This document shows positions 1 to 9,553 of a DNA stretch of 64,000 nt, one piece after another. The stretch spans positions 1,056,727-1,120,726 of the forward strand of contig NW_006920870.1 of NCBI RefSeq assembly GCF_000417875.1. The letters are read 5' to 3'. Within the stretch, counting starts at the first letter, position 1; each line of letters begins with the position of its first letter. The notes below the pieces were generated by a model that was given only the letters and a program-made list of their open reading frames with translations, was not told the DNA's origin and searched no databases. Source of the DNA: Pseudozyma flocculosa PF-1 (lineage: Eukaryota > Basidiomycota > Ustilaginomycetes > Ustilaginales > Ustilaginaceae). Made by a program: the position numbers and the translations under genes.

Positions 1-545
1 AGTGGGACCTGTACGCGGCCAAGCGCGCCGGCTTCAAGACGGCCTGGGTGACGTACGAGGAGCACTACGCCTGCCACGACGTCTTCGGCACGCCCGATAT
101 CGTCGCTACCGACCTCGCCGACTGCGCGCGCCAGATCCTCGTCTCGGAACGGCGGCAGCGCGACCTCGACGCCGTCGCACCAAGGCCCGCCTGGCGGTAC
201 GTCGACGAAGAGGCGTACGGTGCCAAACCGTACGCCAGCCAGCATACTGCCTTTTCCGATTTCCCCTTTCTGCTACCCGGCCGCTCGTTTGACGGCACCG
301 TGTCGGCCCTCGAGACGATGCACGTCCTCGTCGACCTGTGCCACGCCACGTTCCGGGGTCGCGCGCAGCCCTGGACCGGCCTCGAGTCCGAGTATGGCCC
401 GGGCGACGCCTCGGGGACGGGGACGGAAAAGAGGGAGTGGAGCGTGTGGAAGGAAGGCAGGCCTGCGCCGTCCCATGCGACGGGGGCGCCGGTGCAGCAC
501 GGAGAAAAGAAGCGGGGCCGCATCGTCGTACATTCGCTAGAGTAG
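1..545 (+). CDS. HAD-superfamily hydrolase, haloacid dehalogenase-like, 3' partial
   Basis: The gene enters from the left edge; the frame is open from base 3 and ends with TAG at 543-545, giving about 180 residues. The first residues read WDLYAAKRAGF, followed shortly by GTPDIVATDL. This matches the end of the HAD fold in type II 2-haloacid dehalogenases, where the last acidic loop, 'DL.AAKxAGMKTAF' and 'D.V..DL..LA' follow one another. Members hydrolyse small halogenated or phosphorylated substrates in the cytosol. The nucleophile Asp and the cap lie outside the window and cannot be checked. After the HAD core there is an extension of about 130 residues rich in Gly, Arg and charged residues; I do not recognise it, and an unseen intron there is possible. 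It converges with GAL7, 107 bp away. The family is fairly sure, the substrate unknown. Confidence 0.72.
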   Translation, partial: WDLYAAKRAGFKTAWVTYEEHYACHDVFGTPDIVATDLADCARQILVSERRQRDLDAVAPRPAWRYVDEEAYGAKPYASQHTAFSDFPFLLPGRSFDGTVSALETMHVLVDLCHATFRGRAQPWTGLESEYGPGDASGTGTEKREWSVWKEGRPAPSHATGAPVQHGEKKRGRIVVHSLE

Positions 546-619
546 ATCAACCCCCTAGACGCAGCATGAGGGGCGGGAATAGATGAGGGGCGTTTTTCAT
601 TCTTTCTACGACCACCTAA

Positions 620-620
<1 letters not shown>

Positions 621-652
<32 letters not shown>
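621..652. repeat. (CGC)n trinucleotide repeat
   Basis: About eleven CGC/GCC units run without interruption and abut the GAL7 stop codon (653-655 on the minus strand). They therefore lie in the GAL7 3' UTR, or in the short convergent spacer shared with the HAD gene. It is a simple microsatellite. Confidence 0.9.
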
Positions 653-653
<1 letters not shown>

Positions 654-1964
654 TACTGGGCGAGCTTGGCGAGGTAGTGGGTGGTGTCGCAGTCGCGGAT
701 GCGCTTGGCGGCCTGCTCGGCCGTGAGGTCGCGCTGCGGCTCGGCCATCATTTCAAAGCCGACGAGGAACTTGCGCACGCTGGCGCTGCGCAGCAGCGGC
801 GGGTAGAAGTGGATGTGCAACTGTGCGTAGTCCCAGCTGTCGTCGTCGCCGTGACCATGGCCGTGGTTGCATGCGCCGGCGCTCGCCGACGAGGCCGAGG
901 CCGAGGCGGCGACGGGACGCTGGTGGATGCCCATCGAGTAGGGGAACGAGCACTGGAAGACATTGTCGAGGCGGCACGCCACCTCGCCGAGGATCTGGGC
1001 GAGCGAGGCGGCCTCGTCGGACGAGAGGTCCGAGATGGCGGGGATCTGGCGCTTGGCGGGGAGGACGAGGACCTCAAACGGCCAGACGGCCCAGAAGGGG
1101 ACGATGGCGACAAAGTCGTCGTTTGCGCAGATGACGCGCGGCCGGTCCTTGGACGTCAGCTCGAGCTTGGCGATGGTGAGGAGGAGCGAGGGGCGGCCCT
1201 TGTCGTCGCGGACGCCGAGGCTGATGCGCTCTTCGGCGTTGGCGGCGTCGAGTGCCCAGGCCTTCTGCGACTCGAGCTCCTTTGCCGGCTCCTCGGGGAT
1301 GTAGTCGAGCGACCAGACCTGGCCGTGCGGGTGCGGGTTCGAGCAGCCCATGGCGGATCCCTTGTTTTCGAAGATCTGGACGTATTTGACGAACGGATTT
1401 TCGGCGGGGATGCGCAGGTAGAGGTCCTGCCAGGCGCGGATGATGGGGACGATGTGGGTCGCGGCCGTGTAGGGCGCCGTCGAGAGCTGGGCGAGGGTGA
1501 GGTTGTGCGAGGGGTGGAAGCAGATGACATAGCACCGTCCGCGCGCCGGCTCCATGCGCAGCAGCGGGTGCGAGTCGGCGTCTGTGATGGCCAAAGGGGG
1601 GCGAGCAAAGTAGAACGGTGTGAGCGGCGAGCCGCCCTCATGATGCGTGTCTGTAGTCTGGCGTTTGCTCCTCACCGCTGCTCTGCTCGACGTCGAGGGG
1701 CATGAGGGCGGCATAGTCGTTTTCAAAGAAGAATGTGCTCTCGTACCGGTCGTTTTTGCCGCCGGTTGCGCGGTCGTTTCCGGGGCAGAGGTAGCACTTT
1801 TCGTCGTAGGCGGGCAGCTGTGTGGTCTGGGGCGACTCCTGTGCGCCCTGCCAGGGCCGCTTGGTGCGGTGGGGCGAGCAGAGGACAAACGAGCGAGTGA
1901 GCGGGTTGTACCGCCGGTGCGGGTGCTCGGACGGGTCAAAGGCGGGCTTGGACGAGGAGGACAT
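653..1964 (-). CDS. GAL7: Galactose-1-phosphate uridylyltransferase
   Basis: This Leloir-pathway enzyme swaps UDP between UDP-glucose and galactose-1-phosphate in the cytosol. It has two exons: 1964-1676 and 1581-653, giving 405 residues. The 94-nt intron (1675-1582, GTGAGG...CACAG, phase 1) restores the family reading: [10 protein letters not shown] runs on into [15 protein letters not shown] and [12 protein letters not shown]. Zinc-type CxxC is at Cys57/Cys60 and the active-site HPHGQ at His180-Gln184, with His182 the expected uridylylated residue. ATG 1964 was chosen because the open frame further upstream (to 2039) is only Pro-rich and begins with a non-ATG codon. A Ser/Ala/Gly/His-rich insertion (Ala-Ser run, then GHGHGDDD) interrupts the C-terminal half and looks lineage-specific. 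It is divergent from FMP52. No other GAL gene is in the window. Confidence 0.96.
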
Positions 1965-2629
1965 GCCGACGGGTGGTGTTGGTGGTGGTGGGGGGCGTGG
2001 TGGTGGTTGGAGTGGGAAGAAGGAAGAGGAGGCGAGCAAGCAAGATCAACGACGGGCCTAGACGAGAAGAAGTGCAGAGTCAGTTGAAGGGCAGCGCGGC
2101 ATCCCCGGTGCGGAGCCAGGCCGCAAAGAGAGGCACGCCGTTGCCTAGCCTAGCCTGTTGCTTTGTTGGGCGTGGCATGACGATGGACATGCAGCCCCGC
2201 CCAGCTGGCCACGCCCAGGCCACGGCCCAGCCGACGGTACCAAATCTCCGAAGCTGCATGGCCAGGTAGGCTCAGGCTCGACCCCCAACCCTGTTTCGGC
2301 TTCTTCGCCGGCGCCGTGGAAAAGTTGCAAGCCGAGGGGAGAGATTGCCGAACTTCGTTCCGTCTTCCGAAAATTGAGCTTGGCTCGACGGCGACGGCCC
2401 GATCCGCCGTCGAGCTGGGGGTTCGGCCCCCTTTTCACGCGTGGCAACCAAACAAAAGCAAGCTGAGGCGGGCGCTTGCGGTGGAGGCAAGCCAAGCCAG
2501 GCCAAGCCAGCCCGACGCCGACGCCAGGTTGATGCTTCATGCGAAGCCGTTTGCCACCACCATCTCAATACCACATACTACCAGGCGAGCAGCAGCAGCA
2601 GCAACCGCAGTAACACCGTAGCAAGCAGC
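1965..2629. other. Divergent intergenic region, GAL7 / FMP52
   Basis: These 665 bp hold both promoters. I see G/T-rich stretches just upstream of GAL7 (around 1975-2010), imperfect CCAAGCCAGG-type repeats around 2490-2515 and an AGC-repeat tract just before FMP52. I found no convincing TATA box or Gal4-type CGG-N11-CCG site. Confidence 0.5.
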
Positions 2630-3666
2630 ATGACCGACATGGCAGCATCCGCAAAGAAGACGGCCATCGTGCAAGTATCCAACCCTGGTCCCGGCCGACA
2701 TGCCCTGCTCATCTTCTACGCCCTGGCTGACTCCCTGTCTTGGCCTCCCCTCTCACACACCCCGCCCACCACAGCCTCGGATCGACGGGCGCAGTGGGCA
2801 AGCCGCTCCTCTCGGCGCTCCTCTCGCCCTCGTCGTCCTTTTCAAGCGTCCACGCCTTCGTCAGACCCACGTCGCAGATGCCCACGCCCACCGTCTCGCC
2901 GGAAAAGTCGTTTGCGCAGCACCCGCTCGACTTTGACAAGCTCCTCTCGGGCGACCAGGCCGAAGCCGAAAAGCTGAGCCAGGTCGGCGCCGACGTCGTC
3001 TTCATCACACTCGGAACCACCAGGGCCGAAGCCGGCTCGGCACAGGCGTTTGAGAAGATCGACAGGCAGTACGTCCTCGCCGCGGCACAGGCTGCACTCA
3101 CCGGCTCAACCACGACGACGATGACGACGACGACGACGAAGCCGGCGGCGGACAAGACGATCGTCTACTGCTCGTCGCAGGCCGCCAACTCGTCTAGCCT
3201 CTTTCTCTACCCGCGATCAAAGGGCCTCACAGAGGAAGGTCTGGCCAAGCTCGCAAGCGACGTCATCATCTTTCGCCCCGGCTTCCTCGCCCAGGCCGAG
3301 CGAAAGCAGCCCAGGGCTCTCGAGACCATCTTTGGCGTGAGTCCAGAGGCGTCGCTTAGCAGACAGGCCATCTCGCGCGGCCGACCTCGACTGACAGTGG
3401 CCCCTTTCCCCCCCTCGCCCCAATTCTGCCACCCCATCGACGCGCTCCGGCAGAAGCTGACCGGAGTCGTCTCGCACTTTTCCTCCAACGTCGAGATCAA
3501 TGTCTCGACGCTCGGCCTGGCCATGGTCAAGGCGGGCCAGCTGGGATCGGCGGGCCTCCGCTCGCAGGGCATGGGGGCGCCGCCAGCCTTCAAGAAGGAC
3601 GAAGGCACCGACAACACCGTCACCGTCGTCAGCAACGCAGAGGCCATCCAGCTCGGCAAGCAGTGA
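2630..3666 (+). CDS. FMP52: FMP52-like NAD(P)-binding protein (TIP30/HTATIP2 family)
   Basis: This is an atypical short-chain-dehydrogenase protein; the yeast member sits on the mitochondrial outer membrane. The exons are 2630-2670, 2775-3336 and 3454-3666, giving 271 residues. The first intron has a GC donor (GCAAGT at 2671) and ends at 2774. Only this join, in phase 2, gives AIV followed by LGSTGAVGKPLL, the intact Rossmann GxTGxxG loop near residue 16. The second intron (3337-3453, GTGAGT...GGCAG) is 117 nt, phase 0 and stop-free, so retention would still be translatable; removing it joins ALETIFG to LTGVVSHFSS as in the family. A catalytic-type YxxxK motif is present as YPRSK. A Thr-rich insertion from ACG repeats (3111-3140) is species-specific. 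The function beyond NAD(P) binding is not known. Confidence 0.88.
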
Positions 3667-3867
3667 GGTGGTCGTCGGCCGCCTGCTCGTTCCACTCGCC
3701 AGCACTCTGCGCCTCTTTTGCCGCTCAGAGTCTCTTCTCTCGCCATCGCCCCCCGGTCTTTCAACTTCGCTGTTTTTATGCTTGCCGTGTAGATCCGGAC
3801 CTGTACCTTTCGCCCTCGTTCGCTTAGTCAAGGATAGTTTGGATATACACCTCGACCGCGCATCGGA

Positions 3868-4566
3868 CTACCAGACGCGACAACCCGCGACCCTCATCAT
3901 GATCTCGAGGAACCGCTTGCGCTCAGCCTCGCCCAGCATCACCGCCATTTCATCGCCGCCGTCGTCGTCGTCATCGCCACCATCGGTACCAGACTGTCTG
4001 GGCAGCACCTTGAGGCCGAGTCCGACGACGACGGGACGCTGTCCGGCCGAGTCCTGGTAGGACTTTGCGAGGTCGGCCGCGACGATGGCGGCTACCTGCG
4101 AAACGTAGAGGTCGTACAGCGTCGCGTAGCCGTGCGGCGGCGTTCCAAAGAGGTGCGAGAGGGTGGTGGAGGATGATGGTGGTGGCAGGGTTGGAGCGGT
4201 GTCTGCGTCCGCGTCGGCGTCGCTTGGATCGTCGAGGTGGGAAGAGGATTGGAAGAGGGATGTGGGTGTTTGCGACTGGATCTGGCAGCAGACGCGGCGC
4301 AAAATGGAGAGGAGGGAGTCAGCAGCGGTCCTGCGCCACGCTACGTCAGGAACTCCAAGGACACCCACGAGGCAGCCGACCTTGCCGACCTGGGTGATGA
4401 GGATGAGGATGCGGTCCTGGAAGGCCTGTGCCAGGATCTCGGTCGTGTGCCCGTCCGGGGTGGTGAAGCTGTCCTGCCGTGTTGGGACGACGGGGAGGAG
4501 GTGCGCGGGTATCGGCGTCGTCGTCACCTTTGCTGCGGCTCTCGCTTGCGGAGTTGCCGTCGCCAT
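3868..4566 (-). CDS. PSMG3: Proteasome assembly chaperone 3 (PAC3/PSMG3-like)
   Basis: This small chaperone helps assemble the proteasome alpha ring together with PAC4. Recognisable parts are the central strand pair ILILITQVGKVGCL (the family reads 'ILVVVTQFGKMGTLV') and the C-terminal tail MMRVAGCRVW, which parallels the family's terminal 'EVIRVCQVW'. The ATG at 4566 opens a frame to TAG at 3868. A probable 87-nt intron (4368-4282, GTGGGT...CTGCCAG, phase 0, no stop) would join GCL to IQSQTPTSLF and give 203 residues; without splicing the protein is 232. Asp/Ala-rich and acidic Gly/Asp insertions lengthen it compared with the roughly 120-residue animal proteins. It is divergent from mL53 across 320 bp. 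Confidence 0.8.
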   Translation of the reverse strand: MATATPQARAAAKVTTTPIPAHLLPVVPTRQDSFTTPDGHTTEILAQAFQDRILILITQVGKVGCLVGVLGVPDVAWRRTAADSLLSILRRVCCQIQSQTPTSLFQSSSHLDDPSDADADADTAPTLPPPSSSTTLSHLFGTPPHGYATLYDLYVSQVAAIVAADLAKSYQDSAGQRPVVVGLGLKVLPRQSGTDGGDDDDDGGDEMAVMLGEAERKRFLEIMMRVAGCRVW

Positions 4567-4886
4567 GGTCGTGCGTGCGTGCGTGCGTGGGCGGTGAGGG
4601 AAGGGTAGGTGATGATGAGAGGGGAAGGGAAAGGGTCGGGGGGCCAAAGGCGGGTTGGCGGTTGGTCGTCGAGGTGGAGGGACGGCCTCTCTCGGCCGAC
4701 AGGAACCACACGATGGCCGCTTTCCGCCATCTCGGGGCAAAACCCACACGCACATCGTTGGCTGCGCTCGCCCCACTTCTTCCAGACCCGCCTCTTCCAC
4801 ATCATTCCTCCCGACAACCTCACACCCCTCCTCTCTCTCTCTCTCTCTCTGCCCCTCATCCCGCCGCACAACAGCAACAACAAACG
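4567..4886. other. Divergent promoter, PSMG3 / mL53, with (CT)11 tract
   Basis: This 320-bp spacer is shared by two divergent genes. A perfect CT dinucleotide run lies at 4829-4850, 37 bp before the mL53 start; pyrimidine tracts like this often mark transcription starts of fungal ribosomal and housekeeping genes. A GTGCGTGCGTGCGTG repeat is at 4570-4590. No TATA box is seen. Confidence 0.55.
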
Positions 4887-5342
4887 ATGTCGCTCCCCGC
4901 CTCGTCACTGCGCCAGATCACATCGGTGCACCTGAGCTTTGCGCCGCTCTCGTCGTCGCAGTCGGCGCGCTCGCTCCGCCTCTTTCTCGCACGCCTCCCC
5001 GCGCGCCCCCCGGCCGCGGGCATGGACCTGCCCGAGATCAAGGCCACCACCGTATCCCGCGACCAGGACCAGTGCATCACCGTCACCTACCGCAACAAGC
5101 AGACGCTCCAGTTTGACGAAAAGGCCGTCCGTGTCGGTATTGCTGACCTCGTCAGGAAGGTGCGTAACCCACCCGCTTGGAGACGGCGGCAGCAGCAGTA
5201 GCTGTAGCAGTAGCAAAGGAGATATTTCGCTCTTCAAGTGCTGACGAACTGGAATCTTGTTTCTTTCGCTGCGCAACCGATGCCCACGCTACAGATCGAA
5301 GCACCCGCCAAGGCATTGAAGCTCAAGGAGGAAGGCCTCTAG
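4887..5342 (+). CDS. MRPL44: Mitochondrial large ribosomal subunit protein mL53 (MRPL44 family)
   Basis: This is a component of the mitochondrial 54S/large ribosomal subunit. The exons are 4887-5159 and 5295-5342, giving 106 residues, close to the roughly 100 of yeast Mrpl44. The intron (GTGCGT...CTACAG, 135 nt) is in phase 0. The N-terminal half has the family segment SARSLRLFLARLP. The middle has CITVTYRNKQTLQFDEKAV, equivalent to the yeast 'VTFKDGKEMNFD'. The last exon supplies the short basic tail IEAPAKALKLKEEGL. It is convergent with the secreted-protein gene; the 296 bp between them hold nothing recognisable. Confidence 0.85.
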
Positions 5343-5638
5343 CCCCGCCCCGCCCCGCCTTGCCTCGCACTTCAACGTCTCGAAATTTGCCCCTCAACCT
5401 GCGTTACCGCCACCGCCTACCGTTCGGACGTGCCCTCTGTACTTGTAACCATCACTCTGTTTCGCCACACGCACGCAACGGCAAGCCTCGCTCGCATCAG
5501 ATTCACAATAGACTTCTCGGAACCGCGACAGATAGGATCTCGCCCATGGCATCGAGCTGACACCGTCCTGCTTGACCCGCGTCGGTGGATCCTTGTGAAG
5601 GCTAGTCCCGTCGACTGTGAAGCCCTTCGATCGTCCGT

Positions 5639-5947
5639 TCAGCAACCGTGAGGCTCGCCTCCGACCAGGCTGCACCATTTACAAAACGCCTGCCTGTCCG
5701 ACACCTGGCCGGCCTCGAAACCATCGCCAAAGCAGCGGTTTTCAGTCCCTCCGCTGCCCACCAGCGCCGATGGAAGGCCGTACTGGCAGTGGATGTTGGA
5801 TGCCACGGTACCGGGGGGCTTGTTGGTCGTAGCCTTGCACCACGGCGTGGGAGCGTCACCGAAGGTCCAGATGGTGGCGCTTGCGCCCTCGAACGCGGCC
5901 AGGCCGACGACGGCAAGGACGAGGACCGACTTGAAGGTGTGCTCCAT
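5639..5947 (-). CDS. Small secreted cysteine-rich protein
   Basis: This is a 102-residue protein. The N terminus (Met, charged residues, then VLVLAVVGLAAFEGASA) is a textbook signal peptide with likely cleavage after about residue 24. The mature part of about 78 residues has six cysteines (PWC, HC, RC, FC-KWC, terminal GC) and no other hydrophobic segment, so it is probably exported and disulfide-bonded. I do not recognise a family. The start is ATG at 5947 and the stop TGA at 5639-5641; no intron is needed. A good TATA box lies about 215 bp upstream (6163-6170), which fits an inducible gene. Size, export and cysteine content resemble candidate effectors of plant-associated fungi, but that role is only an inference. 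Confidence 0.68.
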   Translation of the reverse strand: MEHTFKSVLVLAVVGLAAFEGASATIWTFGDAPTPWCKATTNKPPGTVASNIHCQYGLPSALVGSGGTENRCFGDGFEAGQVSDRQAFCKWCSLVGGEPHGC

Positions 5948-6687
5948 CCTGAATGCCGTGGTCCCGAAGCCACAAAGGTCAAGGGCGGGGAAAGGGTGAG
6001 TCGATGTCGGTCTAGGACGGAGGAGCGAGATGGATCAACACGGATTGACCCACGTTCGCAATTAACTGGCAGCTTTCAGCAACGTAGTGGATATCGACAA
6101 GACGCGGTTGGTGTGTGTGTGTGTTACTTAAGGGGAGGTGCAATTTGACAAACTCGCCTCTCTTTATACCTTTCGTCAAGTCGACCGCTGCGACTGCAAC
6201 GAGCGAGGAAGGGAGGGGGGACTCCTGTCGCCATTTCGACCCACTTGCGGACATGAACGGTGCAGAAGTGGGTGGAACAGCATCTGATCCGAACGACGGC
6301 AACCCCCGGAAGCTGGTGCCCCCTCTCATGGACCCCCACCAGGCCGTGTGGGAGATTGATGAGGTGGGCGTTCAAAGGGATGCATGGTCGCGATCGAGTG
6401 CGGCGGGCGTGTTGCTTCAGGCCGACACGACCGGCAGGCGTTCCGATGGCTGGAGGTGGGGCAGAAATCAAGACCCAACCGATGGTGTGTAGGCCAGCGG
6501 CAACGATACATAGGTTGCTGCTGCATGGAAAAGTACATATTGAAGGCGTCGACAAAAGTGTGTGCAGGCCCCTACACGCACGCCTTCCACTCCGGAATCA
6601 TGTAGAACAGTTCGATGCCGATTGCTGGCCCCCTCTGGAGCGCGCCATGGTCAAGGAACAGCTTCGGCGTACAGTGTCTCGCCCCCG
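5948..6687. other. Promoter of the secreted-protein gene and 3' flank of YSH1
   Basis: A (GT)n run at 6111-6123 and the minus-strand TATA box near 6165 belong to the gene at 5639-5947. The remainder up to 6687 is the downstream flank of YSH1. Open frames here show no family resemblance. Confidence 0.5.
6163..6170 (-). promoter_or_regulatory. TATA box of the small secreted protein gene
   Basis: The minus strand reads GGTATAAA, 216-223 bp upstream of the ATG at 5947, in a locally AT-richer stretch. Such elements are rare in this GC-rich window, so its position supports the reality of the downstream gene. Confidence 0.6.
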
Positions 6688-9553
6688 TCACCCCTCCACC
6701 ATCTTGGTCTCGTCCTTAGACCTCGCCGCCCCAGCCTCGGCCTCGTCTTCCGCCTTGATCGCCGCCAGGTCGGCAGGCACGCCGTGTTTGCCCATGAAGA
6801 CGTTGCTGCCCAGCTGCTGCGGCAGCACAAAGCTCTCGTCGAGGCTCGTCATGGTGCGCAACGCCAACTTCGTCAGGTGGAGCACACGCGAGCGCAGCTG
6901 GTCCGACGTCGAGAGGATGACGAGGTTCGACACGTCCAGCACCGCCTCCTGGTCGTCGAGCATCACCCGCAGACCGGCGCGCGGCGGCCCGTCAAAGCAC
7001 TCGACGAGCGGTCTCGGCGGCGGCGGCGGTGGCGTCGCCCCGTTGGCGTCTGCCATCGTCTCATCCCCGTCGCCGTTCCCGTCTGCTGCTCCAGCCTTGA
7101 TCGCGTCGCTCCCTGCGCCGTCATCCGCCTTGACCACGTCTGCCGATGCCGGCGGCATCATCTCTTCCGCATCCGGGTCTGGCTTGATCGTAAAACCTTC
7201 CTCATCGGGCGCCGCCGCTGCTGCTGTCGTGGTCGTCGCCTCCTCGACGTGGCCGTTTGTTTCCGCCGCATCGTTGTTGGCGACACCCTCTCCGATCAGC
7301 ACCTCTTCCACTTGCCCGTAGTGCGCCTCGAGGAAGGCCGCAATGTGCTCCATCTTGGCAACGTCGTAGTGGAGCGCCGTCTGCTCCGCCTCGCTGTCCC
7401 GCTGCTCGTCGATCGAGATCTGCTTGACTGGCAGCGCGGCCTCAGAGTACGGGTTGACGACGTCGGCAGCCACCTTGCGCGCCGACGCTGGCGCGTCGGG
7501 CGTCGCCGCTCTCTCCACCTTGGCTCGCGAGCCCTCTTCGCCATCGACGTGCCCGTGCCCGTGGTCGTGCTTGTGCGAGTGCATTGTCATCTTGACCGAG
7601 GCTGGGCTGCTGTCGACGCCGAGCAGCAGCGCCACGGCCGAGTCGGCCACCATGTCGTTGGCGACGCTCGAAACCCATTCGACGGTCAGCTCGTGCGGCC
7701 CGCTCTGCTTGACGTCGACGGCGCCCATGATCCGCATCGTCCGCAGGCCCTCGACGTCGAGCCCCTCGACCACCTTGCCGTACATGCCCTCGAGGTGCCA
7801 CCGCGCCATCTCCCAGCTGACGGCCAGCGCCATTCGCTGCCGCTGGATGATGGTGCTCGTGCTGAGCCCCGTAAAGTCGGTCAGGTCCTTTGGATCGAGA
7901 ATCGTGTAGGCAAAGTCCTTGGAGACGAGCAGGCCATCGATAATTCCGCCCTGGACGGGTGGCTTGGAGGCGATCAGGCCGATGGCCTTGGCCGTCCGCT
8001 CGGCCTTGAAGCGCAGCTTGAGCGGCTCGCAGTTGCGCGGCGTGTGGATCTTGACGTCCTCGGACCGGTCGCTGTACTTGCTCTGCAGCGCGGCGCGCAG
8101 CCGGCTCATGTTGTTCTGCTCGCCGTGGACGAGCACGACGTGCTGGGCCTTGACCTCGTCGATGAAGCGCGCGTTCTGCGTATAGTCGACGTGGGCGGAA
8201 AACGAGATGTAGTCGACCGACATCCGCCGCGGGATCTTCTGGCCGTTCATGCCGATGATCTCGTCTGGCTCGTTGAGGATGTTGCGCGCCATGGTGCCCT
8301 CGACCGAGTATCCGCTGACGATGAGGCCGTTGCGCTTGTCGGGCGCCCAGCGCTCCAGCAGCTCGCGGCTCACTCCGCTCTGCATGAAGCCCGGGCTGGC
8401 CATCATGACGCACGGCCCCTTGTCCTCGAACTTGTCGAGGCTGCGCAGGTTGCTGATGTGCTTGAAGACAAACGGGTTGTCGCGGCGGTTGAAGCGGCTG
8501 CGGATGTGGTCGTTCATGGTGTGGATGTAGGTCTGGTAGACGGCGATGCACTTTCTCGCCAGCGACGAGGCATAGTAGACCGGAATCGAGTGGAGCTCCG
8601 GGTGCTGCGACCAGTACTCGTCGAGGAGCAGCAGCAGCTCCTGCGCTCGGCCCAGCACGAACACTGGCAGCAGCACTCGGCCACCCCTCCGTACGATGCT
8701 GTGGATCAGGGCTATTGGCGAGCAGCAGCGAGGACAGGAGGGATGGCGTCTTCTGCAGTCAGCGTACACGACTCACGCAGCTGGCGCATCTGGGGGGTAT
8801 GTCCTGGGCCGCCGCGCACTCACCGGTAAAGCGCTCCTCCTTGTCGATTCTCGGGGGCAGGCTCTGCACGCCGTACGTGCTCTCGCAGATCAGCACGTCG
8901 GGCCGCACCGGAGGCACCTCTGCCTGCACCAGGTGCCGGTCCTCTTCCCGGCTGAAGTCGCCCGTATAGAGGATGCGGAGGCCTGCGATCTCGATGAGGT
9001 ACATGCAGGCGCCTAGGACGTGGCCGGCGTGGTAGGGTGTGAAGCGCAAACCTCCGCCGACGGAGACATCCTGGTGGTAGTCGACGGCCTCGATCTGCCT
9101 CCAGGATGTGAGCATTTCGTTCTCATCGAACAGGTTGTCGTCGGTGCCGGCGTTGGAGATGCGGACGAAGTCGGACATGAGGAAGCGGTAGACGGCCTTT
9201 GTTGGATGCGTCATGTAGACCTTCCCCGTACCGTCGCGGAAGTTGGTCTTTTCCATGATGTAGGTCAGTGCAGCGGCGTGGTCGAGGTGGAAGTGGGTGA
9301 TGAGGAGCGCGTCGACGGTGCTCCAGTCGAGCTCGTCGATAAAGGGGAGCGCAGCGAGGCCGGTGTAGGCCGGGTGGACGCCCGCATCGCAGACGACCGT
9401 CTTGCCCTTGTACTTGAGCACGCAGCAGCTGCGCCCGACCTCTTGGCCTGCGCCGAGCATCTCGATGGTCAGCTGGTCCTCGCCCGACGACGATGGGTCG
9501 CCGGCCATGGCAGCGGCGCCCGATGCGCTTGCTGCGACCGCGGCTGGCGCCAT
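6688..9553 (-). CDS. YSH1: Cleavage and polyadenylation factor endonuclease Ysh1 (CPSF73)
   Basis: This is the zinc-dependent endonuclease that cuts pre-mRNA at the poly(A) site, within the nuclear CPF/CPSF complex. The exons are 9553-8824 and 8711-6688, giving 917 residues. The 112-nt intron (GTGAGT...CAATAG, phase 1) joins ERFT to LIHSIVRRGGR. The metallo-beta-lactamase signature HFHLDH is at His87-His92. A beta-CASP domain follows, with GRAQELLLLLDEYW, MMASPGFMQSG, and later SFSAHVDY and VHGE as family metal-site motifs. The C-terminal third holds an Ala/Asp/Glu-rich and Gly/Asp-rich disordered insertion (roughly 7050-7600) before the last conserved part, which makes the protein longer than yeast homologues (about 780). 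An alternative start at the second Met (residue 16) is possible. Confidence 0.96.

Noticed and set aside
1651..1675. A 25-nt intron in GAL7 ending at ACTACAG
   Set aside because: It would also keep frame, but it is below any plausible spliceosomal length and would leave 23 residues that other GalT proteins lack; the 94-nt intron fits the family.
1..5342. GAL gene cluster
   Set aside because: Only GAL7 is present; neighbours are a HAD hydrolase, FMP52, PSMG3 and mL53, with no kinase or epimerase in the window.
6562..8829. A 755-codon open frame antisense to YSH1
   Set aside because: The opposite strand encodes an unmistakable Ysh1; this frame is its GC-rich shadow.
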